A DNA stretch of 46,415 bases from JAKJEP01 sp964580995 (GCA_964580995.1 CAZOMV010000041.1:1-46415), one strand, 5' to 3'. Counted from the stretch's first letter, positions 7,389-16,957 are shown. The notes: a model not told the origin generated them from the sequence alone. Translations and numbers: made by a program.

Positions 7389-10300
7389 TTAGGTTTCATG
7401 AACACCCAGGGCGGTGGCCACCGGCAGGGAGCCGATCATAGCCCCGATCTGATATTGTCCGACCGGCAGATTCCCGACAATATATTGACCCGGCCCGGGA
7501 AAACTGCGAACCTGAACCGGTGCGGCTGACCAGGCGGGATCGGTGAAAAAGCCGACATAAATCTGGCCATTCAGATTATTTTCGACGGTGATCTCGAGTT
7601 TGAGACTGCCTCCCCCTTCCTGTCCTGTCCAGACATGCCCTGTAGGAGCCGCATATTCTACGACCTGGCCGAGTCGTTGCGTCAAACCCAACAGCAGCGG
7701 GCCAATATTACGCTGCCGCAGCAGATACCACGCCCGCGAGGATAACGCTTCCGTGTTCGATGGTATGACTTTAATTACAGGATCAGTGGTGAATTTATTG
7801 TCCTTTGCTTCCGTACTCTTTTTCGGTACCAGTTCATAATTTATTACCTTTTCCTTTTCTGATCCAAGCAGTTTGGTAGTGAAGCCTTTCTGCTGGGATT
7901 GGTAGCCAGTGGCCTCGGCGGTGGTATCATGTTCTTCATACCAGGTTTTATATTCGTAATGGCCGTTGGGATCGGTGATGGTGCAGAATTTACCGCCATT
8001 GTATTTCTGGTTGTCGCCGACTTTGGCACCGGCGATTGGTTGGCCGGTTTGGGCGTCTGTAACTGTGCCTTTGAGGATAAATTCGGGTGAATCGTAAGTC
8101 GCTTTGGCCATGGAGAGCAAAGTGGCGGTGTAGTTTGAATTCGTATTTTTTAGTTCTGAGTTTTGAGTTGGTTCTTCCGATGGCTGGGTCTCTTTTCGGA
8201 TTGGTACAGGGATGAGTACGTTTTTAAATTCAGCCCAGTCGTAGGCTTGCTTTTTATCAATCTGTTCAAAACCGAGTGAAACATCTATCTTGCCCACAGA
8301 CTTGGGGGCCACAATCCATTGACAAAGTATTTCATATTTTTCATGGCCCGTAACCAAGTTTAACCAACTTCGCAATTTTTCCTGTGTATCGGCAGCAGAT
8401 GCCTTGTAAGAAAAGGAAGATGTCAACCTGGGATAGTCCGGATTCGGCAGGACTGCATAATGGAGCATATAGATAGTTTCAACGCTTGGGTATATCTGCC
8501 CAAATTGGTTAAGCGGTCCATCATACGGATACAATGCACCCGCTAATGCGGCACCGTCAGGCCTGAACCAGGTATTGTCTCGACTGGGGCAGGCAACCAC
8601 ACTCAACAGGCGAACGGTGACGCCGTTGTCAAGTTGTCTTGTCCAAGCTTCATCCGGCTGTTCGAGAAGTTGCTGGAAAAGTTCATTAATTTTGTGTGGT
8701 GACATATTCGCTTCAAATTCTTTTTGGGCTTTTTCCTGTACCAACGGGAGACGTGTCTGTCGTCGTAATACTTGAAGGAACAATTGTCTCATATGCGAAT
8801 CTGTCTCAATATCAGCCAAATGGACAATGCGGCGTAACTGTTGTTCAGTCATGATATCGCTGCACGATCCTAATCCAATTCCACCAATAAGACGCCATCT
8901 CTCACTCTGTTGCCATTCCGGCAACACGTTTGATTTTTCGTACTCATCCAACGCCATAGGAATAAATTCCGGCCATTTCTCAGCCATTCCTCGTTCAATT
9001 GCCAGGAATCGAATATCCGGATCAAGTGCCAATGACCATTGTTTCAATGTACTTCTGAGGATTTCTTTTTCCTGGGACGTTAGTGAATCAAATGCGTTGT
9101 GAACATAGCTTTTTTGGATCAAGCCCCACCCGATTTGCGATCCTTGAAGCAGGTCAATTACCTTGATAAATTCGTGCACGTCTTTAAAGTTACAGTCATT
9201 CAGTTCTTCTGGTGTCAGGTCAGTCGGACCCAGCCTTTCGGCTATTTTGCCCAAATGGGCCGCATGCGGTAATGCGTGTTCGTTTTCTATTCGCAGGTTG
9301 ATATTTTCAACCTCAACGGTACTGGGTTGTACAAACGCAATTCGTTGAATATGTTCCAGAGCGATCCTTTCGACAGTACAGTTCCAGATGTGATTTTTAC
9401 CGCTATAATTTTTCGACAAGTGTTTCTTGTTCTTAAGGTCATACACTACCAATGGGATTGATTCATCAAAATCCCCATCGACTTTTAAATTAAAATGAGT
9501 ATCCACATCCTGTCCATGTACAGCATTTGGCTGAAACTCAATGGTATATGTTTTATCCGATTTAGCCGTAACCGTCTGACCCGAAATAAATGGGCCTTCG
9601 ATGCCCCAGTGTTCTTCAGCATCCGCTGGGAAATAGGTCAATGTTAAATCTACTTTGTTGATCGGCACATCTCGTTTGAAAATGCCTTTCTTGTATTCAA
9701 GTGCAAAGGTGGCGGGCAACCAGTGCAGTTCTTTTTCGCCATACATCACCTCATGTGAATAAATACTCCAACTGAGGTTTTTGTCCGTTCCAGCAGGCCT
9801 GATTTTGATATTAGAGCGTATCGAACCTGGCGGCAATTGAACAATAAAATCACAACGTTGGCTTTTTTTATCCCAGATCCCCTGATCCCCCCGGGCAAAT
9901 CCAAGCGTTTCCATTTTCACAGTACCATCTAAGTTATAAATCTGTCGTGACGCATCCGGACGAATTCCCCATAGACTTGCTTTTCCTGCAAGATCTCCCG
10001 TATTCGAAATTTCCTGTTTCTCCCCTTTGGCCATCGGGAGTAAGATCGCGGCGGTGAGGAGGATGGCCAGCAGGCCGGCCAGGCCGAGTTTGGCGGATTT
10101 GGGGTAGGGGCGGGAGACCATGTGCTGGATACGGCGGCGGAGTGAGGATTTGGATTCGACGACGCCGAGGAGACGGAGGCTGAGGGCGGGGCGGCTAAAG
10201 GCCAGTTTGGAGACTTTTAGCAGGGTGTTGGGGTAGTCCTCGGCCTGGTCGGCCATGACTACCAGGACCATTTCATCGACGGCCTGTTCGCGGAGGCGGC

Positions 10301-11159
10301 GGATGATGAGGTTGGCCAGCCAGAGGAGCGGGTGGTAGAAATAGGCGATCTGGAGGATGGTCTGGAGGAAGCTGACCCAGAGATCGGCCCGTTTGATGTG
10401 GGCCAGTTCGTGGAGGAGGATGGCTTTCAGGTGGCGGGGGTCGAGTTCGGCGGAGAGGCCCTGGGGCAGGAGGATGACGGGGCGGAGCAGGCCGCAGACG
10501 GCAGGGCTGGCGGCATTGGGGGAGAGTTTGAGGGCGACGGGGTGCTTCATACGCATCTGGACGCGGCATTCGTTGAGGAGGCCGGTAAGCTCATCCCCAG
10601 CCGGGCCGGCCTGGGCGATGAGGCCACGGACGAAGTAGAGTTTCTGGAGCATCAGGAGAGTCATAGTAATGAAGACCGCCAGCCAGAGGACAAACACAAT
10701 GGCCTGCCAGGAGAGGGAAGGCGCCAGGGAAGCGGTGGCGGCGGGTGGCTGCGGCATAGCGACCGCTTCGCCGAGGGTATCATGATGGATGGGGGCCGCC
10801 GGAGCCATGGCTGGCGCGGAGTTGGCAGCAATCGTTTCGATTGGGGAGGAGTTGATTACCGGCCCGGGCAGCGGCGGAACATCCGCCGGCGGGGATGCCG
10901 GTTGAACGGCGACGGCGGGGAGCTGATCGCCGAGCCAGTAGGCCAGGCTGGTGGGCGCGGAAAACGACGTAGGCAGCAGGAGCTTGGCCAGCACCAGCAG
11001 CCAGAGGAAATAGCGGAAGACGGACTGGACTTTTTTACGCAGGAGCAGATCCAGGGCCAGCAGGATGAGGATGAGCAGGCCGGACTGGATGAGCATGGAG
11101 AGGGAGAAATCGACAAAAGTTTTTCCGATGGTGTTCAAAGCGGTAACGAAAGTTTCCAT
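7389..11159 (-). CDS. BlaR1/MecR1-like M56 membrane metallopeptidase with a long C-terminal extension
   Basis: A 1,256-aa signal-transducing protease of the antibiotic-sensor family. Transmembrane helices lie at about 19-40, 46-64, 151-176 and 356-376. The zinc motif HELAH is at 250-254, followed by 'EQAVDEM' at 291-297, as in M56. Past residue 380 comes a long extracytoplasmic part not like the beta-lactam-binding domain of true BlaR1; it includes a carboxypeptidase-regulatory-like unit at about 1023-1110 ('LKGTVTDAQTGQPIAGAKVG'). The ORF ends at an in-frame TAA within a similar unit whose reading continues downstream. It follows BlaI by 32 bp, with a GGGAGG ribosome site. The usual logic is that the activated protease leads to removal of BlaI. 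The ligand is unknown. Confidence 0.88.
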   Translation of the reverse strand: METFVTALNTIGKTFVDFSLSMLIQSGLLILILLALDLLLRKKVQSVFRYFLWLLVLAKLLLPTSFSAPTSLAYWLGDQLPAVAVQPASPPADVPPLPGPVINSSPIETIAANSAPAMAPAAPIHHDTLGEAVAMPQPPAATASLAPSLSWQAIVFVLWLAVFITMTLLMLQKLYFVRGLIAQAGPAGDELTGLLNECRVQMRMKHPVALKLSPNAASPAVCGLLRPVILLPQGLSAELDPRHLKAILLHELAHIKRADLWVSFLQTILQIAYFYHPLLWLANLIIRRLREQAVDEMVLVVMADQAEDYPNTLLKVSKLAFSRPALSLRLLGVVESKSSLRRRIQHMVSRPYPKSAKLGLAGLLAILLTAAILLPMAKGEKQEISNTGDLAGKASLWGIRPDASRQIYNLDGTVKMETLGFARGDQGIWDKKSQRCDFIVQLPPGSIRSNIKIRPAGTDKNLSWSIYSHEVMYGEKELHWLPATFALEYKKGIFKRDVPINKVDLTLTYFPADAEEHWGIEGPFISGQTVTAKSDKTYTIEFQPNAVHGQDVDTHFNLKVDGDFDESIPLVVYDLKNKKHLSKNYSGKNHIWNCTVERIALEHIQRIAFVQPSTVEVENINLRIENEHALPHAAHLGKIAERLGPTDLTPEELNDCNFKDVHEFIKVIDLLQGSQIGWGLIQKSYVHNAFDSLTSQEKEILRSTLKQWSLALDPDIRFLAIERGMAEKWPEFIPMALDEYEKSNVLPEWQQSERWRLIGGIGLGSCSDIMTEQQLRRIVHLADIETDSHMRQLFLQVLRRQTRLPLVQEKAQKEFEANMSPHKINELFQQLLEQPDEAWTRQLDNGVTVRLLSVVACPSRDNTWFRPDGAALAGALYPYDGPLNQFGQIYPSVETIYMLHYAVLPNPDYPRLTSSFSYKASAADTQEKLRSWLNLVTGHEKYEILCQWIVAPKSVGKIDVSLGFEQIDKKQAYDWAEFKNVLIPVPIRKETQPSEEPTQNSELKNTNSNYTATLLSMAKATYDSPEFILKGTVTDAQTGQPIAGAKVGDNQKYNGGKFCTITDPNGHYEYKTWYEEHDTTAEATGYQSQQKGFTTKLLGSEKEKVINYELVPKKSTEAKDNKFTTDPVIKVIPSNTEALSSRAWYLLRQRNIGPLLLGLTQRLGQVVEYAAPTGHVWTGQEGGGSLKLEITVENNLNGQIYVGFFTDPAWSAAPVQVRSFPGPGQYIVGNLPVGQYQIGAMIGSLPVATALGVHET

Positions 11160-11191
11160 AGCATGGCCTCCCGAGATGGCAGCGGTTTAGT

Positions 11192-11593
11192 TCATTGGTT
11201 TTTTCCGTTTTTTTGGGCTTTTTTGCGGTTTTTGATGAGGTGTTCGAGCTGGGCGTATTCCTGGTCGGAGATTTCGACGTTGTCGAGCAGGAATTGCATC
11301 ATGGGTGTGAGGGAGTCGTTGAAGGCCCGGCGCATGGTCCGCAGGATCTCGCTTTTTTGGGCCTGGGCGGGGGTAACGGCGGAGCGGTAGAGGTAGAGGT
11401 TACGCAGCCGCTCGAATTTGAGGAGGCCCTTTTTGACCATGCGGTCCATCATGGTCTTGACGGTGGTGTAGGCCCAGCCCTTTTCGCCGGCGAGGGCCTC
11501 CTGGACCGTGGGGGCGGCACATGGCTCCAATTCCCAGACTTTGTTGAGGATAATCCATTCGGTTTCGTGCAGTTCCAGATTTTCTTTGGGCAT
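11192..11593 (-). CDS. BlaI/MecI/CopY family transcriptional repressor
   Basis: A 133-aa winged-helix repressor. The N-terminal DNA-binding part (about residues 8-75: 'ETEWIILNKVWELEP', 'YTTVKTMMDRMVKKGLL') is typical, followed by the helical dimerisation and cleavage region. AAGGAG stands 7 bases before the ATG. It is first in the group with the M56 sensor and probably represses its own operon through the dyad-rich promoter at 11617-11651. The family is normally inactivated by proteolysis triggered by the BlaR1 partner. The C-terminus is Lys/Asn-rich. Confidence 0.95.
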   Translation of the reverse strand: MPKENLELHETEWIILNKVWELEPCAAPTVQEALAGEKGWAYTTVKTMMDRMVKKGLLKFERLRNLYLYRSAVTPAQAQKSEILRTMRRAFNDSLTPMMQFLLDNVEISDQEYAQLEHLIKNRKKAQKNGKNQ

Positions 11594-11616
11594 GGCTGTC
11601 TCCTTTATATCTATCT

Positions 11617-11651
11617 GAGTACATTATACTCTACTATCGTAGATATTGCAA
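11617..11651 (-). promoter_or_regulatory. Sigma70-like promoter with two dyads upstream of blaI
   Basis: Reading the minus strand: TTGCAA (11651-11646), a 17-bp spacer and TATAAT (11628-11623). Two inverted repeats overlap it: TCTAC-N4-GTAGA at 11630-11643 inside the spacer, and GAGTA-N5-TACTC at 11617-11631 across the -10 box. BlaI/MecI repressors bind dyads rich in TAC/GTA, so these are candidate autoregulatory operators. The boxes and dyads are read directly; binding is inference. Confidence 0.7.
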
Positions 11652-11767
11652 ATAAAAAATAGTTATTTTTGGCTCAACTCCAAAATAGTTGGTGGAAATG
11701 AAAAAACAGGCCGCCGCTTCGAGGCGGGAATTTATCGCAATAAAGCTGCCGGAGGTTCCTCTGGTGA

Positions 11768-12964
11768 TTATCCTTTGAAAAAGAGCAGGAAGGCGACGAC
11801 GCAGAGCAGGGTCAGCAGGCAGGGGACCAGGAAGATGGAGCGCCAGCGGAATTTGTCGGCGACTTTGAAGCGGTCCATGACTACGCCGGTGATCTGGGTG
11901 CCGAGGAAGGAACCGAGGCCGACGGTGACGACAATAATCAGGGCCTGGGCGGAGCTTTTGATATCGGCTGGGGCGACGGTATTGACATAAACCTGGCCGC
12001 CGATCATGAAGAGGACATAGGCGATGCCGTGCAGGGCCATCGAACCGATAATGAGAGGTTTCGGTTTTTGCAGGGAATAGATCAGGTACATGGCCAGCCA
12101 GCAGAAGGCTCCGCCGCCCAGAATCCATCGGAAGTTCAAATTTGTGAGGCAATAGCCAAAAGCAAACAGGGTGAATAAGGTTTGAGCGATCTGGGCGATG
12201 GACATGACGGCGGGGATGTTTTTGCTTTGGACACCGATGTCCTGGAGGTAGGGGGCGGTACCGAGATAGTAGAACCAGATCTGGGTGGTCACGATCAGAG
12301 AGAGAATGATAAAGATGAGGAAATTGGTATCGCTGAGCATGTCAAAGGCTTTGATGAAAGGCAGGGCAGAGCCGGGGATACCCTGGGGCGGGGTGTTGGG
12401 CAGAAAAGCACAAAAGACGGCCATGATCAGCGAGAGGATGCCGGCAAGGATGAGGCAGTCACTGCCGTCGCCGGTTCCTTTTTTCATGCGCCAGCCGGTG
12501 AGCGCCCAGCCGGCCAGCACCCAGGCGACCGGCGCCCAGATAAAGATGGAGGTGGAGGCAGCGTTGACTTCCGCCGCATTGGCGTAGTGTTTTTCCAGTT
12601 GAACAAACATGAGGGAGTTAACCAGGGGAATGGTGGCGGCGTAACACAGGGCATAAAGGCCCATCACACCGAAGAGCGGTCCGAAGGTTTTCCGGCGGGC
12701 GGCGACGAAGAGGAGAATGCCGCCGACGGCATGGGCGACCAGGAGAACCCACTGGGTGGCAACCCAGCGGTCGGCGATCTGGCCGGCGAACAAGGGGGCG
12801 AGGATGCTGGCCAGGGGGATGGTCCCGTAGATCCATCCGGTCTGCTTGCCGGTCATTTTGAGCGGTCCCAGCAGGCGGGAGGCCAGGACGGGCGACCAGG
12901 CACCCCAAATGGCATATTCCATAAACATCATAACGCTGAGCAGGATCAAAAGTGTGCTGTTCAT
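11768..12964 (-). CDS. MFS transporter, nucleoside:H+ symporter-like
   Basis: A 398-aa inner-membrane protein with about 12 helices. The N-terminus 'LSVMMFMEYAIWGAWSPVLASRLL' and the following 'IYGTIPLASILAPLFAGQIADRW' fit the nucleoside:H+ symporter (NupG-like) branch of the major facilitator superfamily. The ATG at 12964 is chosen over a frame open to 13156 because it puts helix 1 at the N-terminus and has AAAGGA 8 bases upstream. It lies 228 bp downstream of the aldolase gene at 13193, on the same strand. The substrate cannot be fixed; sugars or nucleosides are possible. Confidence 0.88.
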   Translation of the reverse strand: MNSTLLILLSVMMFMEYAIWGAWSPVLASRLLGPLKMTGKQTGWIYGTIPLASILAPLFAGQIADRWVATQWVLLVAHAVGGILLFVAARRKTFGPLFGVMGLYALCYAATIPLVNSLMFVQLEKHYANAAEVNAASTSIFIWAPVAWVLAGWALTGWRMKKGTGDGSDCLILAGILSLIMAVFCAFLPNTPPQGIPGSALPFIKAFDMLSDTNFLIFIILSLIVTTQIWFYYLGTAPYLQDIGVQSKNIPAVMSIAQIAQTLFTLFAFGYCLTNLNFRWILGGGAFCWLAMYLIYSLQKPKPLIIGSMALHGIAYVLFMIGGQVYVNTVAPADIKSSAQALIIVVTVGLGSFLGTQITGVVMDRFKVADKFRWRSIFLVPCLLTLLCVVAFLLFFKG

Positions 12965-13192
12965 ATGTTTTCCTTTTGAAAAGAAATACTGGATATTGGT
13001 CCGGCGGCCGCCCGGGAATTTTTCCTCGGCCTGAATAAAGGGGATATGATAGAGGATTGGGAAAGGAATGTCAAATATGCATAATAGCGGGCGGTTATTT
13101 TTATGGAATAAATGCACGAAATATGGTTCGAGATGACGTAATGTCACGGAAACCATGCAAGTAAGTAATTGCCAAATTGTAGGTTATGTCGG

Positions 13193-14164
13193 TCAATCGA
13201 CGCCGGAGCAGCGGTCGTAGAAGCTGACGTACTCGTCTTTCCGGTCGCTCTCGCGCAGCTCGATGGCGGCGCGGGGGTGCTGATTGAAGTGGGCGGTAAT
13301 CATATAGGGGATCTGATAGCCCCATTCGATTTTGTCGCTGAGTGGGATAATGTGGTCCTGAATGCACTGGAGGACCGGGCGGATATTGAATTTGGGGTTG
13401 CGCAGGAAGCTCAGCAGCAGTTCCATGGGGCAGTTGCCGGCCCCGCGGCCGATGCCATTCATGGTCGCGTCGAGCATATTGACCCCGTGGATGATGGCTT
13501 CGATGGTATTGGAATAGGCAAGCTGCTGGTTGTTGTGGGTGTGGATGCCGACCTGTTTACCGGTACCCTCGACGGCTTTGAGGTAGCGGAGGGAGAGGTT
13601 GCGAATCTGCTCGGAATAGAAGGTGCCAAAACTGTCCACCAGCACGACGGTATCGACGGGGGTGGAGACAAAAATCTCGAGGGCCTCGTCGAGTTCGTTT
13701 TCGTGGACCAGCGAAGCGGCCATCAAATTGACGGTGGTTTCGTAGCCTTTGTCGTGGGCATCCTTGATCATATCGACGGCCAGGGGGATCTGATGGATGT
13801 AGGTGGCGACGCGGATGAGGTCGATGACGCTCTGCTGGCGGGGGAGGATGTCCTCGTGATAGTTGGTTTTTTCGGCGTCGGCCATGACGGAGATTTTCAG
13901 AGGGGTGTCATTGTCACCGACGATCTTGCGGATATCATCCTCGGTACAATACTTCCAACTGCCGTACTTGTTGGGGGCGAAGATCTTTTTGTCGCCTTTA
14001 TAGCCGAACTCCATATAGTCGATCCCCGCGGCGACGCAGGCCTGATACACACCCTTGACCACGGACTCGTCGAAGAGGTGGTTGTTCATCAAACCGCCGT
14101 CCCGGATGGTGCAGTCGAGAACCTTGATTTCGGGCCGGTAATTAATCCATGGCGCTCTGTTCAT
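13193..14164 (-). CDS. DRE-TIM metallolyase / HMGL-like aldolase
   Basis: A 323-aa TIM-barrel enzyme of the HMG-CoA lyase / 4-hydroxy-2-oxovalerate aldolase superfamily. 'LDCTIRDGG' at 16-24 is the DRE-type metal and catalytic motif, with Asp17 and Arg21. 'GIHTHNN' at 206-212 supplies the two metal-binding histidines, His208 and His210. The length fits a stand-alone aldolase catalytic domain without the regulatory domain of isopropylmalate synthase. It probably cleaves or forms a 2-oxo acid carbon-carbon bond. The next gene on the strand is an MFS transporter; no pathway partner identifies the substrate. Confidence 0.85.
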   Translation of the reverse strand: MNRAPWINYRPEIKVLDCTIRDGGLMNNHLFDESVVKGVYQACVAAGIDYMEFGYKGDKKIFAPNKYGSWKYCTEDDIRKIVGDNDTPLKISVMADAEKTNYHEDILPRQQSVIDLIRVATYIHQIPLAVDMIKDAHDKGYETTVNLMAASLVHENELDEALEIFVSTPVDTVVLVDSFGTFYSEQIRNLSLRYLKAVEGTGKQVGIHTHNNQQLAYSNTIEAIIHGVNMLDATMNGIGRGAGNCPMELLLSFLRNPKFNIRPVLQCIQDHIIPLSDKIEWGYQIPYMITAHFNQHPRAAIELRESDRKDEYVSFYDRCSGVD

Positions 14165-14270
14165 TGTAAGTACATACTCCGTAAAAAGTTATAAGAATTC
14201 ACAAATTTAGAATTATATAGTATATCATATATTGGAGTTTAAGTCTATTAAATTCTGGATAGGTAGGATT

Positions 14271-15083
14271 TCAGATCAGTTCGGCGGACTGGCTGGGGAT
14301 CCAGGTTTGGGTGTCGTCGGAGAGGCGGATGCGGAGCCAGCCGCTGCGCTGTTCGAGGAGGTCGAATTCGGTGCCGGCATGGAGCGGCTGTTTGAAACTT
14401 TCGGCGTAGTTCTCGCCGTCACCCTGCCGGGCGACCACGCTCTCGGCAACAATGACGCCCTGGGGATTTTTATAGGAGCGGTAGGAATCCACCAGGACGG
14501 AGCCGGCCAGGCAGAGGGCAATCCCCGCGGCCGCCACAACGAACCAGCGGGCAAAACGAAATCGCCGGCCCCATAGCCAAAGGAGGGCCGTCAGCCAGGC
14601 GGCGGCCCAAAAAATACAGGCCAGGACAAAGCGGGTGCGCAGGCTGAAGTCGTAATGCCAGAAAAACAGGGTGTGCAGCACGCGTTTCTCTGCCTGGATG
14701 GGAATCTGATCCAGCCGTTTCGCCCGCGCGAAACTCAGATTCGTGCCGAGATCGGCATAGGTCCCCCCGGATTTTTCCGCCCGGCGGTAATTCACGATGG
14801 CCCGGCCCAGATCGCCCTTGAGCAGATAGGCGTTGCCGAGGTTATAATACAGGTACTGGTTGGCGATACCGCCTTCCTCGGCGATTTTTCGATACCGCAG
14901 AATGGCCTGGTCGTACTGGTCCCGGGCGGCGTCGGGATCGGAACGCACCAGCTCGTTGCCCTGGCGAAAGGCAAGCTGGGCCTCATTGGCCAGGCGGTAG
15001 GCATCCTCCGGCGTCAGATTCGCCTGGGCGGCTGGCGCTGCCAGCAATGTCACCATCCATATTGTCCACAATCCTTTTTTCAT
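14271..15083 (-). CDS. batE: BatE-like TPR and SH3-domain membrane protein
   Basis: A 270-aa protein with a signal peptide (about 1-21, ending AQA), TPR-like helices at 25-125 ('YYNLGNAYLLKGDLGRAIVNYRRAEK'), two transmembrane helices (about 151-171 and 179-198) and a bacterial SH3-type domain at 208-268 with 'SGWLRIRLSDDTQTWIPSQ'. This order is that of BatE of the Bat (Bacteroides aerotolerance) systems. Its ATG overlaps the stop of batD (ATGA), showing translational coupling. It is the last gene of the operon. The system's biochemical role is unsettled; envelope stress and oxygen tolerance have been suggested for relatives. Confidence 0.85.
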   Translation of the reverse strand: MKKGLWTIWMVTLLAAPAAQANLTPEDAYRLANEAQLAFRQGNELVRSDPDAARDQYDQAILRYRKIAEEGGIANQYLYYNLGNAYLLKGDLGRAIVNYRRAEKSGGTYADLGTNLSFARAKRLDQIPIQAEKRVLHTLFFWHYDFSLRTRFVLACIFWAAAWLTALLWLWGRRFRFARWFVVAAAGIALCLAGSVLVDSYRSYKNPQGVIVAESVVARQGDGENYAESFKQPLHAGTEFDLLEQRSGWLRIRLSDDTQTWIPSQSAELI

Positions 15084-16957
15084 TTTCCGTTTTTCTTGCC
15101 CAGTTGCTTCAATAAATCTTTTATTTCCTCCGGATCGACCGCCGCGGAATCACCGGCATTGGCGGCAAAACGGCTTTCTTCGCAGGCATGGAGAATGCCG
15201 CAGAATCGTTCCGCCGCCCGCGGATCCTGCCCGTCGGCCAGCAGCAGCCCTTTGCAATCCTGAGCCGTCAGAGAAGTCGATACGCGATTGTACCGGTCGC
15301 CGATAAACGCCCGAAGAATTTCCGCCAGCTCCGGTTTGAAGGTTTTCGCGTCCGCTTGCCGATGACTTTTCAGCCGATGCAATTTTTGGATGGCGGTACT
15401 GGCCGCGCCCGCCTGCCGCCGGGCCGCCTGCCGCGCCGGATCGCTCCGCCGGGACCACCGAACCAGGGACAGAACAAAAAATAATACCGGCGGGCCGGCC
15501 CATAAAGCCAGAAAGCCCGGCCGGGCCATCGCCCGAACCGGCGAAAAGCCGGCGTTGACCAGCAGCAAGGGGCCTTCGTAGTTGGCGGCGATACCCTGGC
15601 GGAGGGCTTCCAGCTCCCGGGTTTGCGGATGGAGAGAAATCCCTTCCGCCTGGGCGGCGGTTACGGTTTTCGTTTCGCTAACCTGTAGAGGAATCGGGTC
15701 GCTGGACACCGTTACATACTTGCCTTCCTCGACATTGAAAAAACTCAACGGAATCCCCGGAATCCCGGTAACGCCGGCATGATTGGCCCGGATGGTCTGG
15801 GTGAAAATCTTTTGATTGCCTTCGGTTTTCGGGGCGGACTGGTCGGCGGGAATCTTGAAATTTTCCGCCAGGGAGGCGATGCGGTTCAGATCGGGCGGCT
15901 CCACCCTTTTCAGCAAATCCCCCGTGATCCGGATGGTCAGGGTGATCGGATCGCCGACCTTCACCTCGGTCGGCTGGGCGGAAGCCTGAATGGTATAGCG
16001 GCCCACCAGGCCGTTGAAGTTAGCCGGTTTGCCTGCCGCCGGCAGGGGCATAACCTCTAAAGCCGCCGCCTGGGAGGCGGTCTGAAACCGTTTGTATTCC
16101 TTGCGCGAAAAGGCATCATCAAACAGGCTCCCGAACGGATCGCGGTTGCGGGAGGATCGGGCCGCGGCGATTTCGCAGGTCAGGGCTGCCGCCGGTATCG
16201 GAACCGTGCCGTCTTTTTTCGGAATGAGGATTTTCCGGAAAAACACTTTTACACAGTTCTGTCCCTGATAGGTACCGGGACTCTGCGCCGCCACCAGAGG
16301 CGCATTATTGACATTGACTTGCAAGAGCTGCTCTTTCGGAATCTGCTCCTCGGGCGCCTCTTCAAAGATAAAAGCATCCTCATTCAGCCAGGCCGGCACG
16401 GAAAACGCGAAGTTCCCCAAGCTTCTAGTTTGGACCAGATCACTCTGGATATACCAGCTTACCGTCATGGTAACCGGCTGGCCGGTGTAACATTTGGTTT
16501 CCGAAAGGGTCATTTCCAGATGGATCTTATCGGTGGTTTGCGGGGACAGAATATTTACCTCTACCGGATTGGTCTGATACTGGTTTCCTTCCACTTCCAC
16601 CGTTACCCCCGGCAGCCGATTGGCGCCCGTTTCGGCAGCGGTCAGTTGATAAGCCATCACATAGCGTTTGACTACGTTCTGGCTCTGCTTGCCATTGATA
16701 ATCGTGATTCTGGTTTGTGAGACGTTCTGCCCGCCGAGGCTCTGCGGCGACCAGGGCTGGAGGGGCGATAGATCGACCGTGCCGGCGTTGTCGTAGCCGT
16801 CGATGATGATCTGATACTGGAACGGTTCGCCCTGATAGATATCGCCATCCTGCACCGCGCTGCCGACCCGGATCGTATCGCCGCCGGCTGCCAGTGCGGC
16901 CAGGCCGAAAGCAAACAGGGCCGCCGATGCGGCAAAGATGTAGCGGTATATCTTCAT
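15080..16957 (-). CDS. batD: BatD family protein (oxygen-tolerance-type)
   Basis: A 625-aa exported and membrane-anchored protein. It has a signal peptide (about 1-24), several immunoglobulin-like beta domains with repeats of the type 'MTLSETKCYTGQPVTMTVSW' and 'EVKVGDPITLTIRITGDL', a transmembrane helix near 480-503 and a cytoplasmic tail. This is the typical BatD plan. Its ATG directly follows the batC stop (TAAATG), and its own TGA overlaps the batE start. It probably presents a periplasmic scaffold working with the VWA proteins BatA and BatB. No catalytic motif is seen. Confidence 0.9.
   Translation of the reverse strand: MKIYRYIFAASAALFAFGLAALAAGGDTIRVGSAVQDGDIYQGEPFQYQIIIDGYDNAGTVDLSPLQPWSPQSLGGQNVSQTRITIINGKQSQNVVKRYVMAYQLTAAETGANRLPGVTVEVEGNQYQTNPVEVNILSPQTTDKIHLEMTLSETKCYTGQPVTMTVSWYIQSDLVQTRSLGNFAFSVPAWLNEDAFIFEEAPEEQIPKEQLLQVNVNNAPLVAAQSPGTYQGQNCVKVFFRKILIPKKDGTVPIPAAALTCEIAAARSSRNRDPFGSLFDDAFSRKEYKRFQTASQAAALEVMPLPAAGKPANFNGLVGRYTIQASAQPTEVKVGDPITLTIRITGDLLKRVEPPDLNRIASLAENFKIPADQSAPKTEGNQKIFTQTIRANHAGVTGIPGIPLSFFNVEEGKYVTVSSDPIPLQVSETKTVTAAQAEGISLHPQTRELEALRQGIAANYEGPLLLVNAGFSPVRAMARPGFLALWAGPPVLFFVLSLVRWSRRSDPARQAARRQAGAASTAIQKLHRLKSHRQADAKTFKPELAEILRAFIGDRYNRVSTSLTAQDCKGLLLADGQDPRAAERFCGILHACEESRFAANAGDSAAVDPEEIKDLLKQLGKKNGK

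Noticed and set aside
10332..11390. Open frame of about 350 codons on the plus strand
   Set aside because: Antisense shadow of the M56 gene, with low-complexity acidic composition caused by the opposite strand's codon use.
13169..14194. Plus-strand open frame of about 340 codons
   Set aside because: Antisense shadow of the HMGL-like aldolase, which has clear DRE and HTH motifs on the minus strand.
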